Numbered from the stretch's first letter, positions 1 to 12,279 are shown. The stretch is 64,000 nucleotides of DNA from Alopecurus myosuroides (GCA_028641055.1 CM054058.1:243274187-243338186), one strand, 5' to 3'. Numbers and translations are program-made. The notes: generated from the letters alone by a model not told the origin.

Positions 1-1
1 G

Positions 2-2819
2 CTCACTCTCGTCGGAGAGGAGCTCGCCGCCGCGGCCGCCGCCGCCGGAGCCGAGGAAGAAGGCGAATCTTCCGGCAATTGGAGCCGGAGCAGCATCCCT
101 CCTTCCCTTCTCCCGACAACGGAGAAGGAAGGGTTCATCGCGAAGGGAAAATGGCGGCATGAGGAAGAAGAGTCCGAGCCTTCGCACAGAGCCGGGGAAC
201 GAGTCCTTCTTACCTCGCATATTTCTAGAGGTATGGGAATCCCGCCTTTCGCCTTTTTCCTCGAAATCCTTAGCCACTACAATATCCAACCCCACAACCT
301 TCCACCAAATTCTATTCTCTATCTAGCCGGCTTCCAGGCCCTTTTTGAAGGGTATTTAGGAATAGCACCTAGATTAGATTTCTGGCAATATTGCTTTGGA
401 ATTAAGCGGAACCCCTCAGAGGGCGCTCTTCCAACCTGTGGAACCATATCTTTCACCCTGCGTAGATTCAGGGAAGATTGGTTCCCGAAAATAAAAACAT
501 CGGAATCCGTAAAATTCTGGACGGGTTCGTTCTTTTATTATCAAGACATCCCATTTCCCGGAAAAGAAAACGGGGTTCCACCCTTTGTCAACGCCGCCGC
601 TATTCCTCAAGATAACTGGAACGCAGAAGCGATGCAGACTCTGCCGGATGATTTAATGAAAATCAAACGGCGCATCGCCAAGCTCACTTCATCAAAACCT
701 CCTCTTACCAGAACAGACACAGTTTTGTGTTGGTTCGGACGTCGCATCCAACCTCTCGCCTATCGAACCCGGCTTCTTTGCGAATACGAGGGTCCGGAAG
801 ACAAAATGAGGGGAACGGATAAGGCTTTCTCGAAATGAGACTTCAAGAAGCGGGTTAATCAGCTGGTTGCTACCCGTGACCAATACAAAGAAAGCCGAGA
901 AATGTATCACGGAGGAAATAAGATTCCAAAGGTATGTCCTTGTCTCTTTGGACAATTTTTCTCGGATTTCCGCCTTTCTCCATTTTCTTAACTTAGTCGG
1001 GTATTTGGCCTTTTCCATAGTTCAATGATCTTACGGAAAAAGATCTTGCGACTGACGCTGAACTTGACGAACTTCATGCCAACTTTTACGGTGGTCGGAA
1101 GCGCAAGAGGCCAGCAACCACTGAAGAGGTGGTAAATCTTGACAGGATTCTCGTCGCTACATCCAGGTAATTCTCTGGGTATTTTGTATTTTGCCTACTT
1201 TTTATTGTATAGGTTGGTTTGGTTTCTCGGAATATTGATTTCTCGGATTTTCTTTTTCTTCCTTTTCCTTTAGCCTTGCTCCAACTTCTTTGAAATAAAA
1301 GAAGCTGAAGAAGCATAAGGCCGCTGTCGGCAAGGAAGCTCCACCTCCTGCTACAGCTCCCCCTACCCCAGTTACTCTTGGGGAAGAAGGTCAGTCTGAA
1401 AAGCCGGAGGAGTACCCATTGCCGACCAGCCAACCCATTGCATCCGAGACGGAGCCCATTCCCACGTTTAACAGAGAATTCAAGGTAAAGGAGGAACCTT
1501 TCGACGAACTTGGATATATTCGTCAAGGGGCTAAGAAGTTCTTCGCTCCTGCTCCTCTGCTCCGTCCTTGGCCGCAAGGCGGACTAATTGTAAGGAATAA
1601 CTTCGTATTTTCACCTCGGCGGGTCATCCAGGATGGCCTTCACCATGTTGCGATTTTTTTTGCAGAGTATGCAAAAGAATTCAACGAAAACTTGTCAGAT
1701 TTGCAACAAACGAGCCAGGTAATACCTCTAGCCCCCAAGCAATAAGTCAAATGCATGCTTTTGCCTTAATGCTTTTTTCGCTTTTATGCTTGTTCTTAAC
1801 TTAAGCATGTTTTGTTTCTTTTCCGTGTTTCAGCGAGCCGCTGAAAATATAAATCTGGAAGTTTTCAACAAACTTACCTTCAAGAATAAGGAGGTCAAAT
1901 CCCTTCTTTCTATTCTTGAGGGTAAGGAGGCAGAACTGGCATCCACCCCGCAACAGCTGAAGAAATCAGCAGGTAAGATTTTTCTCCGCTTCGAGTTGTA
2001 TAGATTTTTTCTAAGTATTTTTTCCGAGTTTTCTTACTCGTCTTTTTTACTTGCTTTTCAGCTTCTTTGGCAAAAGCCAAACAAGTTGTTGAAGATGTCG
2101 GTAATGCCGAGAACCTGCGCCGGGAAAACTTGGACCTTCATAAACTGAATATGAAGTTACAGCAGGACCTGGAGGCCAGCCAATTGGCCATTGGCATTGC
2201 CGAGTCCAACGCCTCCATCCAAGCAGCCAAGGACAAGGACACCATCCAAGACTTGGAGAATGCCTTGAACCAGCGCTTGGAGGAATACGCCGAGATGGAC
2301 AAAATTCTCGGTAAGTATTTTGCCTTTTACCAGATTTTTCATGTTGACATCTTTCTCTGTTTTTTGCTAACACTTTTTTTTACTGAAACAGGAGATAGCC
2401 CCCAGCTTACTTGGATTGAGAGAATCCGAGCTTTTGTTAAGGTGTTCACCGCAATCAAGGCTGCAGGGATGTTGCTGGTCAACAAATGCCTTCCCGCCAG
2501 GACTGGGGAGTTCTCGGAAGTTGCAAAACTTTCGGAAGCTATGGTGGAAGTGGCGGAGTCCAGGGAGTCCATCTTGCGCTCCGTGGCACGTGGTGGTGCA
2601 CGCATGGCTCTAGGGCTCATGCGCATGCACTACCCCGACGCCAAATCTTGGCGTGTGGCATCCGGCATCCCGCAAGGATACACGAAGGCGCAGCGGGCCG
2701 GCATCTTTGAAGCCATCAAAGGTCACGCCACCATGGTCAACATCTCCACCTTCTACCCAGAGGAAACCATTCCGGATATTCCCAAGGAATTCAGCAGTGA
2801 AGATGACTCGGATGCCTGA
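2..2819 (+). pseudogene. TE1 antisense gene: Transposase_28-type protein, multi-exon, with premature stops
   Basis: The frame is open from base 2, so the true start lies left of the window. Likely exons are 2-931, 1021-1166, 1274 to about 1720, 1834-1974, 2061-2311 and 2391-2819, with GT...AG borders at most joints (for example donor at 932, acceptor ending at 1020). The first exon matches the Pfam 'putative gypsy type transposon' domain (Transposase_28): a short hydrophobic block (ISRGMGIPPF), then LSHYNIQPHNLPPNS and FFYYQDIPFPG. Middle exons are charged and coiled-coil-like (AENLRRENLDLHKLNMKLQQ). The last exon is a helical block ending in an acidic tail. In-frame stops at 836-838 and near 1299 break the gene, while the surrounding frame stays readable. 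The gene runs opposite to gag-pol and converges with it. Molecular function is not known for this family. Confidence 0.75.
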
Positions 2820-3439
2820 AGGATGCCTTGTCCTGGGTAGAAAATAGGAAATAGGAGCATTACTAATCTTACAATGTAAACTTATTGTAATGCTTTCTAT
2901 TTCTTTGTATAAACAAGTACTCCGCTTTTGCAGCAATATTTATTAAGTCCTTTGCAAGTTTTCTGGGTTTTTATTCCTTTATCTTCTAAGCTCTCTGGTT
3001 TGTATGCTTTAACTGTCCTTAGTGTTTGAAATGTCTCGATAGTATTTTAATCTTTATGCCAAGTGACTGGGTATAACCAACCAGTCGAAACTTGGAAACA
3101 TGGATCATACTAAAGGCATTTTTACTTACTAGTTCCAATGACCCAACATAAAAACAATCAGATAATAGTTAGAGAATTGTAAGGAATTTTTTGAATGAAA
3201 CTCAGGCACGCAGGCACAATCTGGGTTTCCTTAAGCCATTTTAGGCTGAAAATCGTTCAGTTTTTTAACACCGAGCACGCAGGCACAATTCGGGTTAACA
3301 TTGAGTAATTTTGAAGATCATTGGGAAATAGATGAGACAGAATTATGTTTGAAACTATAATAAACATGTAAAAAACACAGATGTATGAATTCCGACAACT
3401 TTATTTCATGATCTCAAAGATGTTTACATAGAAATTGAA
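2820..3439. other. Noncoding spacer between the convergent antisense gene and pol of TE1
   Basis: About 620 bases without a credible reading frame separate the stop of the plus-strand antisense gene from the end of the minus-strand integrase. The 15-mer GCACGCAGGCACAAT occurs at 3206-3220 and again at 3275-3289, a 69-base period, followed both times by a GGGTT motif. The spacer presumably contains both 3' ends. No clear poly(A) signal was assigned. Confidence 0.5.
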
Positions 3440-4850
3440 CTAAGTATAGAAGGGACGTAACTGTTGGATGCTCGAGGGTCTTTTGGTCTCCCCTAGTTCG
3501 TCATCTATCTTTCTCTTTCTTTTGCGATTCGGCCGTTCGGGATCATCTTCCGTGTATCGAATATCTACAAGATAATATGATCCATTTTCATAGCTTTGCT
3601 GATGACGAATGGTCCTTCCCAAACTGGAGCCAATTTGTGCTTTCTTTGTTGTACCAATCTTAGCACTAGGTCACCTTCTTTAAAAGAACGATGCCTGATT
3701 TTCAGACTATGGTAATGTCGTAAACCTTGCTGATAAATGACAAATCTTTGAAGCACAAGTTCTCGTTCTTCCTCTAAGAGATCGATGGCATCCTGTCGTG
3801 CGCTTTCGGCATCCGAGTCATCGAAATCCTGCACTCTTGGGCTATCATGGATCATGTCCGTTGGAAGGATTGCTTCCGTGCCATAAACGAGGAAAAATGG
3901 GGTTTGCCCTGTTGACCTGTTTGGCGTTGTTCGAATATTCCAAAGCACAGATTGTAACTCTTCCACCCATGCTCCAGCTGCTCTATGAAGAGGGGATTCG
4001 AGTCTTGGGCGTATTCCTTGCAGGATGGAACTATTCATTCGTTCAACCTGCCAATTAGATTGCGGGTGTGCCGCAGATGCAAGTTCTAGGCGTATTCCCG
4101 TTTGTCGGCAATATTTTGCCAACTCTCCAATAGAGAAATTTGTCCCGTTGTAGGTTATTATGCTGTGTGGAACGCCCTATCTCATGACTACGTAAATGAT
4201 GAAATTTCTGGCTATTACACCGTCAAGCTTTTTGATGGGTTTTGCCTCCACCCACTTGGTATACTTATCTACTGCAACGAGTAGATGTGTAAGTCCGCCT
4301 CTTGCAGCTTTGAATGGTCCCATCATATCTAACCCCCAGACCGCAAATGGCCATGTAATAAGGATAGTTTTGAGTGCTTGGGCTGGCATATTCGTCTGCT
4401 TGGCGTAATACTGACATCCGGCACATGTATTGACTATATGTTCGGCATCTGTCTTGGCTGTTAGCCAGAAAAACCCTGCATGGAATGCTTTCTTAACTAT
4501 GCTTTTTGATTGAGTATGATGTCCGCAATCTCCAGCATGGATTTCTTGGAGAATTTCTCGGCCTTCTTCTGGCGAAATACATCGCAGAAAAATTCCGGTA
4601 GTGCTGCGTTTATACAGGCAACCATTGATTACCGTGTATCCTTTGCATCGACGTTTTATTTGTCTTTGCAAGACCTCGTCTGCTCCATCCGGGTACTTCT
4701 GATCTACTAAGTAGTTTAAATATGGAATTGTCCAATCCGGTTTAACGAGCAAAACTTCAATTGACTCGGAAACGAGAGGATAATCGACATCTCCATCTTT
4801 TATGGATGGTTCGTACAAATGCTGGACAAACACACCTGGTGATAGGGTTT
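3440..4850 (-). pseudogene. TE1 integrase, decayed
   Basis: The zinc-binding HHCC region is visible near 4590-4400 (HAGDCGHH ... NTCAGC). It is followed by the first catalytic Asp in WGLDMMGPF. The frame then breaks near 4177 and resumes at about 4165. There the second catalytic position reads ITYNGTNF: the codon at 4150-4152 gives Tyr where the family has Asp. The region around the third acidic residue reads HPQSNWQVERMN and keeps the Glu. A C-terminal stretch with the gypsy-typical VYGTEAILP follows, then frame changes to 3440. No chromodomain was seen. Both the frame breaks and the Asp-to-Tyr change make the enzyme inactive. Confidence 0.8.
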
Positions 4851-5974
4851 TTACTCTTTCCGAGCCCATGCGGGCTAATGCATCCGCGTTCCAATTTTCT
4901 TCCCTTTTGACGTGAAGTACTTCAAATCCCAGGAAACAAATTGCAAACTCGTCCACCGTTCTCGGATATTCGGCCATGATGGGGATTTTAGCGTCCCATG
5001 TTTGGTTAAGCTGATGTTGTACCAAATCTGAGTCACCATAGCATAAGATGCGTTTGATACCTATTTCTTTTGCAATATGCAAGCCATGAAGCAAAGCTTC
5101 GTATTCTGCCACATTGTTGCTGGCGTTGAAGTGTATTTGTAATACATACTCCATTGTATCTCCCTTGGGGGACTTTAGGACTACACCAGCTCTAGCGCCT
5201 TCCTTCATCTTGGATCCATCAAAGTGCATAACCCAGTATTCCGACTCCGGTATTGGTGTGTTTTTCATTGCATCTGTCCAATCAACGACGAAATCTGCCA
5301 ACACCTGGGATTTTATTGCCGTCCGGGGTTGGTACTTAATGTCGAACGCAGCTAACTCGATGCCCCATTTGGCTACTCGGCCTGTTGCGTCCGCTGTTGA
5401 TAATATACCCTAGTGGTGCTTTGCATACCACTGTTATGGAATGTCCTTGGAAGTAATGATGGAGTTTTCGAGATGCGAAAAATATGCCATATGCCAGTTT
5501 TTGATAGTGCGGATATCTTTGCTTGGACTCGGAAAAAACTTCACTTACGTAATACACGGATGTTGATCTGGTATGGTTTGCTCGTCTTTCCACCTTTCCA
5601 CAACTGTCACCGCGCTGATAACCCTGTTTGTTGCTTGGAGGTACAGTAACATGGGTTCTTCGTCTTTTGGCGACGCCAAAATCAGAGCTTGCATCAAAGT
5701 TTCTTTTAACTGGGTTAACGCTTTGTCCGCCTCTTCTGTCCATACAAATTTGTTGGATTTATTCAACAATTTGTATAATGGCAGAGCTTAGTCTCCTAGC
5801 CGGCTTATAAACCTGCTGACGACAGCTGCGGAACCTGTCAATCTTTGTATATCTTTTAAGCACGTAGGCCTTGAGATGTTTAGGATTGCCTTGATCTTTT
5901 CCGGGTTTACCTCTATTCCTCTGTGAGAAACGATGAAACCCAGAAGTTTTCATGAGGGAACCCCGAGTACGCAC
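4851..5974 (-). pseudogene. TE1 RNase H region: gypsy RNase H followed by a second RNase H-like domain
   Basis: The first RNase H survives as fragments between 5974 and 5336 (FVWTEEADKAL, QRYPHYQKLAYG). A second, better preserved domain starts near 5304 and covers about 150 residues with all four acidic landmarks: HFDGSKMKEG, AEYEALLHGL, CYGDSDLVQ and NADALARMGS. Plant Tat-group elements are known to carry such an extra RNase H between the ordinary RNase H and integrase. This supports the lineage call for TE1. The first domain has several frame changes. The second is open across its full length. Confidence 0.75.
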
Positions 5975-6717
5975 TTTAATGGATTTAACTTCATTTTATA
6001 ATTGCGCAAATTTTCAAAAGTTTCTCGCAAATCTTCAAGGAGCGTGTCCTTTTCCTTGGAAACAACGGCAATGTCGTCCACGTAAACGTGAACATTTTTG
6101 CCAATCTGACTATGCAAACATCGTTGCATCCAACGCTGGTAAGTGGCACTGCGTTCTTCAAGCCAAAAGGCATGGTTATGTAATAGTATCTTCGATATGG
6201 GGTTATGAAGGAGGTTTTGATTTGGTCTTCTTCCTTCATACGTATTTGATGATACCCTGAATAAGCGTCCAATAAGCATAAAAGCTCAGAGCCAGCAGTA
6301 GCATCTATTATTTGATCGATTCGCGGTAACGCAAACCTATCTTCTGGACACAATTTGTTCAGGCCGGTGTAATCTATACACATCCTAAGAACGGTACTAT
6401 CTTTCTTCGGAACTAATACTGGGTTTGCAGACCATTCAGTATGTATAACTTCCCGGATAAAATCAGTTGCCAATAGCCGGATAATTTCCTTGCCAATAGC
6501 CTTCTGTCTTCTTCCGTCAAATCGACGGAGACCTTGTTTGACGGGTTTAGATCCTGGAATTACCTTGATTTGGTGCTCAGCAAGTTCCCTGGGTACGCCT
6601 GGCATGTCTGCTGGACACCATGCAAAAATATCCAAGTTCTCACGGAGGAACTTGATGAGCTCGCTTTCCTATTTGTCAGTCATGCTAGTTCCCACTACGA
6701 CAAATTTTGTCGGATCT
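5975..6717 (-). pseudogene. TE1 reverse transcriptase, decayed
   Basis: The block begins with the Tat-type linker DIFAWCPADMPGVPRELAEH and continues through EVIHTEWSANPVLV, CIDYTGLNK, LLDAYSGYHQIR and TMPFGLKNA. The polymerase signature YVDD is at 6084-6073 in a different frame from the upstream part, so at least one frameshift lies near 6200-6150. The finger and palm motifs are all recognisable. Length is close to that of a complete gypsy RT, but it cannot be translated as one protein. Confidence 0.85.
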
Positions 6718-7629
6718 TTAGGATCTAGGATAACCTGTCTTGTATTCTCGGAAGCTTTGAAGCTGTCTGTCGGCTTCTGGCTTTCTTTTCCTGTCGGCAT
6801 TTCTGCCGGCGATACTTCTTTTGCCAGCTCCTTCAGTTCCTCCTTTGCTATTACTTTTTCTGTGCAAAGGGTGTTTTCTTTTTTCCAGCTCGTTTGCCAA
6901 TTTGAAGTCTCCATTTATGGTGATTACTCCTCCTTTTGACCCTGACATCTTCAGCTTGTTATAGATATAACATGATCTTGCCATGAATTTGGCGAAAGCT
7001 GGACGTCCGAGTATTGCGTGATACACGCTTTCGAACGGCACAACCTCGAAGGATACTTTTTCCTGCCGGAAATGTTCTTTCTCTCCGAAGGTTACATATA
7101 GGGAAATTTCTCCTAGGGATCGTACTTGCCTGCCAGGGACGATGCCGTGAAAACGTATGTTGCTATGATTGAGCTGGGTCTCCGAGATTCGCAGATGCTT
7201 CAATGTATCCAGGTACATTATGTTAATGCTGGATCCTCCATCCATCAGCACTCTTTTTAGCCTAGTGTTTTGAACAATAGGGATTACAACTAGAGCTTGT
7301 GTGCCGGGTTCTGGGATATTTCCGGGATGATCAGACTGATCCCAGGTAATTGGTGTATTAGAGTACTTCAAGAATTTCGGGGTTGGTGGGACAACCGCGT
7401 TTATTTCTCGAAGCGTTCTCTTTGCCACCTTTGCTGATGGAGTTGCCAAGAAAGTTAGGTTGCATTCTCCTTCAACTCTCGGAAACTTAGGCTCGCCTTT
7501 TCGCTGTTGTTCCTGGATTTTTTTGTCAGTGTCCGATTCACTGTCTTCTTTTTCAGCTTCTGGCTTTTGCTTGGAGAATTTCCTCTTGGAATTTTTCCCC
7601 TTGCTTCCGGATTCTGCACTGCCTTTCAT
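6718..7629 (-). pseudogene. TE1 aspartic protease region
   Basis: A 303-residue open frame carries a basic, charged N-terminal part. The protease active site VLMDGGSSINIMY follows, with its Asp at about residue 130. Further on are HAILGRPAFAKFMA and a basic C-terminal linker to RT. The DGGS form replacing the usual DTGS is typical of Tat-lineage plant elements. Upstream the frame links to the gag region through a shift near 7700. Confidence 0.75.
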
Positions 7630-10236
7630 ATGCTTGTTGAGCCGGCATTGTGCGTTCGTATGGGTGGACTTCCCAAATTGCGAATGGTGGACACAGTTTT
7701 CCGACTTTATTCATTCCCACTCTTCTTTTGTATAGTTGATCGGTTCTATGCTTCGTCCTTTCCATTTGGTCCCATTTTCTATTCCAAAGGCTATGTTAAC
7801 TTCCTTGGGTTTTTGCTGTGCTTCTGGAGTTGCTTTTTTCTCAGTACGAGTGGTCTTTTTGGCTTGAATTAACGCGTTGATATTGCCACCTCTTGCTCTG
7901 ATGTCATCCTCGGCCGCTGCATGCTCATTTGCGGTTGTAAGCATAGATCCGAAATCTTTGTGAGCATGCATTGCTTGTACGTCAGTTACTCCAGAGCAGT
8001 TGTTCTTCATTGCAGTCCACCTTGAGATAAAATCCACGTATGGCTCATCTTCAAACTGGGTGGAGCGGTTTAACTGGTTGATGTTGTTGGGGTGTTTGTA
8101 AGTTCCCCGAAAATGCTGAGTAAATACTCTAGCCATATCATGTCAGTTGTCGACAGTTCTTGATGGAAGCCTGTTGATCCAATCTCTGGCTCCATCCAGT
8201 AACATAAGGGGGAGGAATCTTACTGCCTCTAAGTCTGTCCCATTGTTAATCTGGACGGCTGTGTAATAGTCTGAGAGCCAGGTATCCGGGTTTGTACTGC
8301 TGGTATATTTTTGATATGTTGGACCAACTTTGGCAAAGCCAGAATGTAGAGTTATTCTTCGGATCCTGTCAGTGAAACACTTAGGTCCGAAGTATAGATC
8401 ATCTCTTTCTGCTCTGTCAATGTGTGCGGAGTATCTACCGGCAGAATGGATAAAAGGTGATCTGCTCCTTTCTTTTCCATTGTTCCACGAACGCGCTCTT
8501 CCGGGATTGTCTCTATTTCCTCCGTTATCGTGCCCTTTGGGATAAGGTGGAGTTCTACTCATGTGTCTTTCCTTATTCCTAGGTGGTGTACGGGATCTCT
8601 CACGCCTGTGAGGAATATCTTGTCTTCCGGCTTTTTCAGCAGGGCGTCTCGGAGGCGGCATTGCTTTTCCGTTCTTCCGGTTCTGTTCTTCCCGATCTCG
8701 GGGATTAATCCATCTTTCGGCAGATGGGATCCGGTTCTGGACGCTGCATCCTTGTTATCGGGCTTTTTCTTGTCCTTTCTCGGATTTCCTTTCTTCTCTT
8801 TCGAATTACTTGAATCTCCAGGTTCTTCAGGTCCAGGTGCTCCAGCGGCGCATGTAGCTGTTTTGCATAGGGCCGAGTCGTCATGCAACTTCCCTGATCT
8901 TTCTTGCCCTCGCTGTTTCTGTTGTAATGCTTTTCCTAAGAAAGCATACACCCTTGAAGTTTTTCGCCATTGGAGTACAGTTCGTTGTTGAGGATGGCGA
9001 ACGCGGCCTCCGCGTTTTCTGCTGCGGTTTTGTATATAGGTTCTCCCCTGGCATCGGTGCCATTTACTTGCTTTTGCCAGGCCAAGTTTGGAAACCTTTC
9101 CTTTAGCGGCAGTACTTCCGGTCTTACGATTCCGGGTAACCGTGTAGGTTTTATGCCAGATCTATTCCTTCTCTCGTACTCCTCGATTTCTTCCTGCTTT
9201 AACTTAATGTCAGCTTGGGTTTTTTGGAGATGTTCCCGAGTTCGGAATAGATGTTGTTGTTGCCTTTGGAGAGCTTGTCTCCTAGCTTCCAGCACTTCAG
9301 GGGGTTCGTGAGGTCCAACTGGTGTTTGAAGTAGATCTTGTTCGTCCTGTTCTGACATTGGCGGAACAGTTATTTCCTTCGCTTTCTTCTCTAGAGGCCT
9401 AACTCCACTTCCTCCTCCTGCTTCCAGGTTTTTGTTGGCTGGACCAGCCAATTTTTTCTTCCAGAGCTTGTATTGGAGTTTCTTGGAAGCTTTGTGTTTT
9501 TTCTTGGAAGAGGTTTTTTTACCAGTTTCTTCCTTTGTCAATTTCTTGACATCCAGGTATGTTGGACTGGCTTCCCCATCCTCTCTTTCCTCTGGCGGAG
9601 GTGTTCTAGGGATTTCCTGACTTTCGGCATCCGTGTTTTCAGCCGATTTTGCCATTAGTACTTCGTGGAATCCCTCTTGAAAGGATTTGACCTTTCTTTC
9701 GAAAGCTTCTACATCTTCGTCTTCGGAATCGAACTGGTCCGATCCGGGTTCCGACTCTAATCTCGCCTCGATGGCGGCTAGCACAGAGTCAGCTTCCGAG
9801 TTCGTCGTTAAATTAACGGATGTCGGATCTTCCACCTCTATTGTGGGATTGTTGTTTTCTACCTCTTCCACTGGATTGTTTTCATCCGTGTTTTCGGCGA
9901 TCTCGGATTGCACCATACCGATAAAGTGCGATTCAGCAGAGTATCGACGATCTGAGCAAAATCCGGCGTCATAGTCTTCTTCGACTGGGTATAGGGCGGG
10001 TGGGATAAATTTGCTTCCACCATAAAATCCCATTGCCTCTGCAGTTAATCCGTTAAAGATGTTTGCAGATCGAATCGGTAAAACGCAGGCACTTACCAGA
10101 TGATTCCGTGCAGGCATGTACGATCCTTTGTCGAGGAAGCGCCCGACGTCGTTGTCGAATTCCAGACTTCCGACGGTTATGGTACTGCCAATTTTGCCGA
10201 GTATCCCCGATTGAAACATAACGCCTGACGTCGCCA
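7630..10236 (-). pseudogene. TE1 gag, decayed
   Basis: The long N-terminal part (about 10230-8940) is acidic, with a coiled-coil run (RRQALQRQQQHLFRTREHLQ). It is followed by an Arg/Ser-rich stretch (near 8660-8560) and the retrotransposon gag core (NPDTWLSDYYTAVQ, ARDWINRLP, ARVFTQHFRGTY). A TGA at about 8141 interrupts the core in a position where related gags carry Trp. A CXHH...C knuckle-like motif lies near 7700-7650. At least three frame changes or stops separate the pieces. Gag would package element RNA in virus-like particles. Confidence 0.7.
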
Positions 10237-10254
10237 GCCCCACGGTGGGCGCCA
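10237..10254 (-). promoter_or_regulatory. TE1 primer-binding site (complement of tRNA-Lys 3' end)
   Basis: The plus strand reads GCCCCACGGTGGGCGCCA. From memory this is the acceptor-arm end of plant tRNA-Lys(CUU) including CCA, so the minus-strand element would be primed by tRNA-Lys. It sits two bases from the LTR edge at 10257, the usual spacing. TE3 has the identical 18 bases. Confidence 0.75.
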
Positions 10255-10256
10255 AC

Positions 10257-10802
10257 TGTCGAGACATTGTAGTAGAATTCATAGACGGGGGTGCCATGAT
10301 ACTATCGGTAGAGATTGTGGGGGACGTGGTCGTATGACGAACAATGACACCAGGGTTTTACCCAGGTTCGGTACGTCGCAACTAGGCGGCGTTCCTACTC
10401 CTGCAATCTCACTAAATCAGGGTTGAAGGCTGAAGTATACAAAGTACAATGTGAGTTAGGTTTAGCTACTCGACAAGGGTCAACCTCTCTGCGAGTTAGC
10501 TTCTAGCTTATTGTCTACATGTTTCTTATCTCCCGTCCGGCTTTATATAATAGCCGGGTTAGGGCTTACAGAAAAGGAAACCTAGAAGACTACGGTAAGT
10601 CCTAACTTGGTAGGCAAGAATCCGCCTTCTACTTCAAGCCGTACCACGCGGGCCGTGATCCGTGTTCTTCTAGAATTCGGCTGTTGTGCGTCAGCTTACT
10701 GGGCCGCCTAATGGACCGTAGCCCATTACCATTCAGGCCACCCTGGTAATCCGGCACTTTAGGACACCGTCTGATATACCCCTAATTGGTATATATCCGA
10801 CA
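10257..10802 (-). repeat. TE1 5' LTR (546 bp)
   Basis: It starts with TGTC and ends with CCGACA on the plus strand, and the primer-binding site abuts its left edge. On the minus strand a TATA box lies at 10552-10542 (TTATATAAAG), so transcription runs left into gag. The partner LTR is outside the window, so divergence and age cannot be estimated. Confidence 0.75.
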
Positions 10803-11250
10803 CCTACTTTTCCACTATTTAGTAAACTTTGCTACATAACCATTTTTGTGAAATTTAAACTAGTGTTCTGTCTTGTAAAATTTAAGTATATATTATATAA
10901 CCAAAATATGATGCTTTGCTGAGAGAAATTTAAATTTGGCATGTTTTACATTTTCTATTTTTTTTAGAAGTTCCTAATTATGCGGACTTAGCCAATAAAA
11001 TCGGACCGCCCAAGTAGAGCATCCCGATCAAATCCTTACTTCACTGGTCTAAGCCTCCTCAAAGACATGTGGGGCTAGCGTATTGTAGGTCCCAGTTATC
11101 ATTGAATAGGTGTTGATTGACTATGTGTGCAACTTACTGGTGAACAATCGCCCGCTGTTAAGTCGCACTATCCGGGAGAAAACTCGAACATACCGAATAA
11201 CCTATGTTCAGTAGCCCAAACTAGCCGTTGCACTAGCCACTGTTCACTGC
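10803..11250. other. AT-rich, non-element DNA upstream of the DUF4283-like relic
   Basis: There is no credible ORF or LTR edge here. AT-rich sequence at 10803-10990 changes to more mixed sequence before the TATA box. It appears to be the original upstream region of the gene relic that follows, with TE1 inserted about 450 bases from its TATA box. Confidence 0.4.
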
Positions 11251-11251
11251 C

Positions 11252-11260
11252 TATATATAT
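11252..11260 (+). promoter_or_regulatory. TATA box of the DUF4283-like relic
   Basis: TATATATAT lies about 93 bases upstream of the ATG at 11353, in a CT/CA-rich leader that contains a repeated ACACATCCATGA motif. Spacing fits a plant core promoter, with transcription starting near 11285. This is inference from position only. Confidence 0.45.
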
Positions 11261-11352
11261 CTCGCCTGTATCCGTTTCACGCTCCCCACTAGCATCATCC
11301 ACGACAAACACATCCATGACACACACATCCATGAAATACTTATACATGCGGC

Positions 11353-11837
11353 ATGGATGGATTTTGGCAGCGCGGCGAGTCGGAGTTGCGACCGGTATCT
11401 GGGGCGTGCGTCTTGTCGCACCCGTCTAGGGAACAACAACTCCTTGGCCACGTCCTTGTCGCCATAGTGCTCGGGTCACGGCCTCTAGTCTCGCCTGATG
11501 ACATGCTGTCGGCGCTGGCCGCTCAATGTTCCATCCGGCAGAGTGAAGTCCTGGTCGAGGTGTGCGCGCAGCCCGCCGATTTGTTTGTGTGGTTCAAGTC
11601 CAACGACGACTGCGAACGTGTCCTTGACACCTCGCCAACATTAATGTGCGGAGACGCGAGCATCAGCTTCTTGCGTTGGCACGTTGGCTGTGGTGGCACG
11701 CCATCGGAGCTCTGTACCTATGCACGCTAAGCTTCGACGGCCTCCCTTTCCATGGCATGGAGTCGGAGTCGCTGAAACTGCTCGTCAACAACGTCGGCGG
11801 GGAGATGTTGGAGCTGCAGCCGCCCACGGACAGCTGG
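11353..11837 (+). pseudogene. DUF4283-like gene relic, part 1 (interrupted by TE2)
   Basis: The frame opens at 11353 with MDGFWQRGESELRPVSG. It contains the DUF4283-like run LVSPDDMLSALAAQCSIRQ, VQ-type strands and WFKSNDDCERVL, then FLRWHVGCGG. The frame ends at a stop near 11730, but the next frame continues the protein (LSFDGLPFHGMESESL) to 11837, so a one-base shift lies near 11725-11730. It carries on across TE2 at 21600. Grass genomes hold many DUF4283-type genes of unknown function. This one has a frameshift and an insertion, so it is dead. The family call rests on overall pattern, not a search. Confidence 0.45.
11833..11837. repeat. TE2 target-site duplication, left copy
   Basis: GCTGG immediately precedes the TG of the 5' LTR. 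The right copy at 21595-21599 reads GTTGG, a single C-to-T difference, acceptable for an old insertion. Confidence 0.7.
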
Positions 11838-12279
11838 TGTTGCGGGGGTACCTGAGAGACCCTCCCTTAGGAGGGTACCCGATGCGGCCCATTAAGGGGT
11901 GCCGCAAGACTCCTCAAGTAATGTATATAGAAGCCCAAGAAAATATAGGCCGTAACAGAAGGAAAGTCTATATCAACAAGATTAGGAAATAATAGTTGCC
12001 GACTTGGAGTCGAAGTCCATCTCATGTACAAGCCCTGAGACCCCAGCTACCTATATAAAGCACGGGAGGGGGGACACGAACGAGACAGACAACCCTAGAT
12101 TCAGAGCTAGCCAAAATCTAATCTTCGAAGAGCACACCCTGCAATCGACACCTTTTTACACCATCAAGATAATTCCGACAGGTAGTAACCTGTCAAATCG
12201 AGTAGTCCACTAGCACCCTCTTCCTTTACAAAACCCCGGGTTTCTAACCATGGGGATTGTTGAGTTCACATCCTCGACA
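11838..12279 (+). repeat. TE2 5' LTR (442 bp)
   Basis: It begins TGTTGCGGGGG and ends CCTCGACA. A TATA box (TATATAAA) lies at 12052-12059, placing the start of R near 12085. It aligns end to end with 21158-21594 with about 40 substitutions and a few one- or two-base indels. Confidence 0.85.

Larger units (their letters stand above)
1..10802 (-). mobile_element. TE1: Ty3/gypsy Tat-lineage LTR retrotransposon, 3' LTR outside the window
   Basis: Read on the minus strand the order is 5' LTR, primer-binding site, gag, protease, RT, RNase H, second RNase H and integrase, followed by an antisense gene near the left edge. Protease upstream of RT and integrase last is the Ty3/gypsy order. A second RNase H between the first and integrase is known for the plant Tat group. 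Every coding block carries stops or frameshifts, so the copy is dead. Its outer target duplication cannot be checked because the left end is cut off by the window. The five bases right of the 5' LTR are CCTAC at 10803-10807. Confidence 0.85.
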
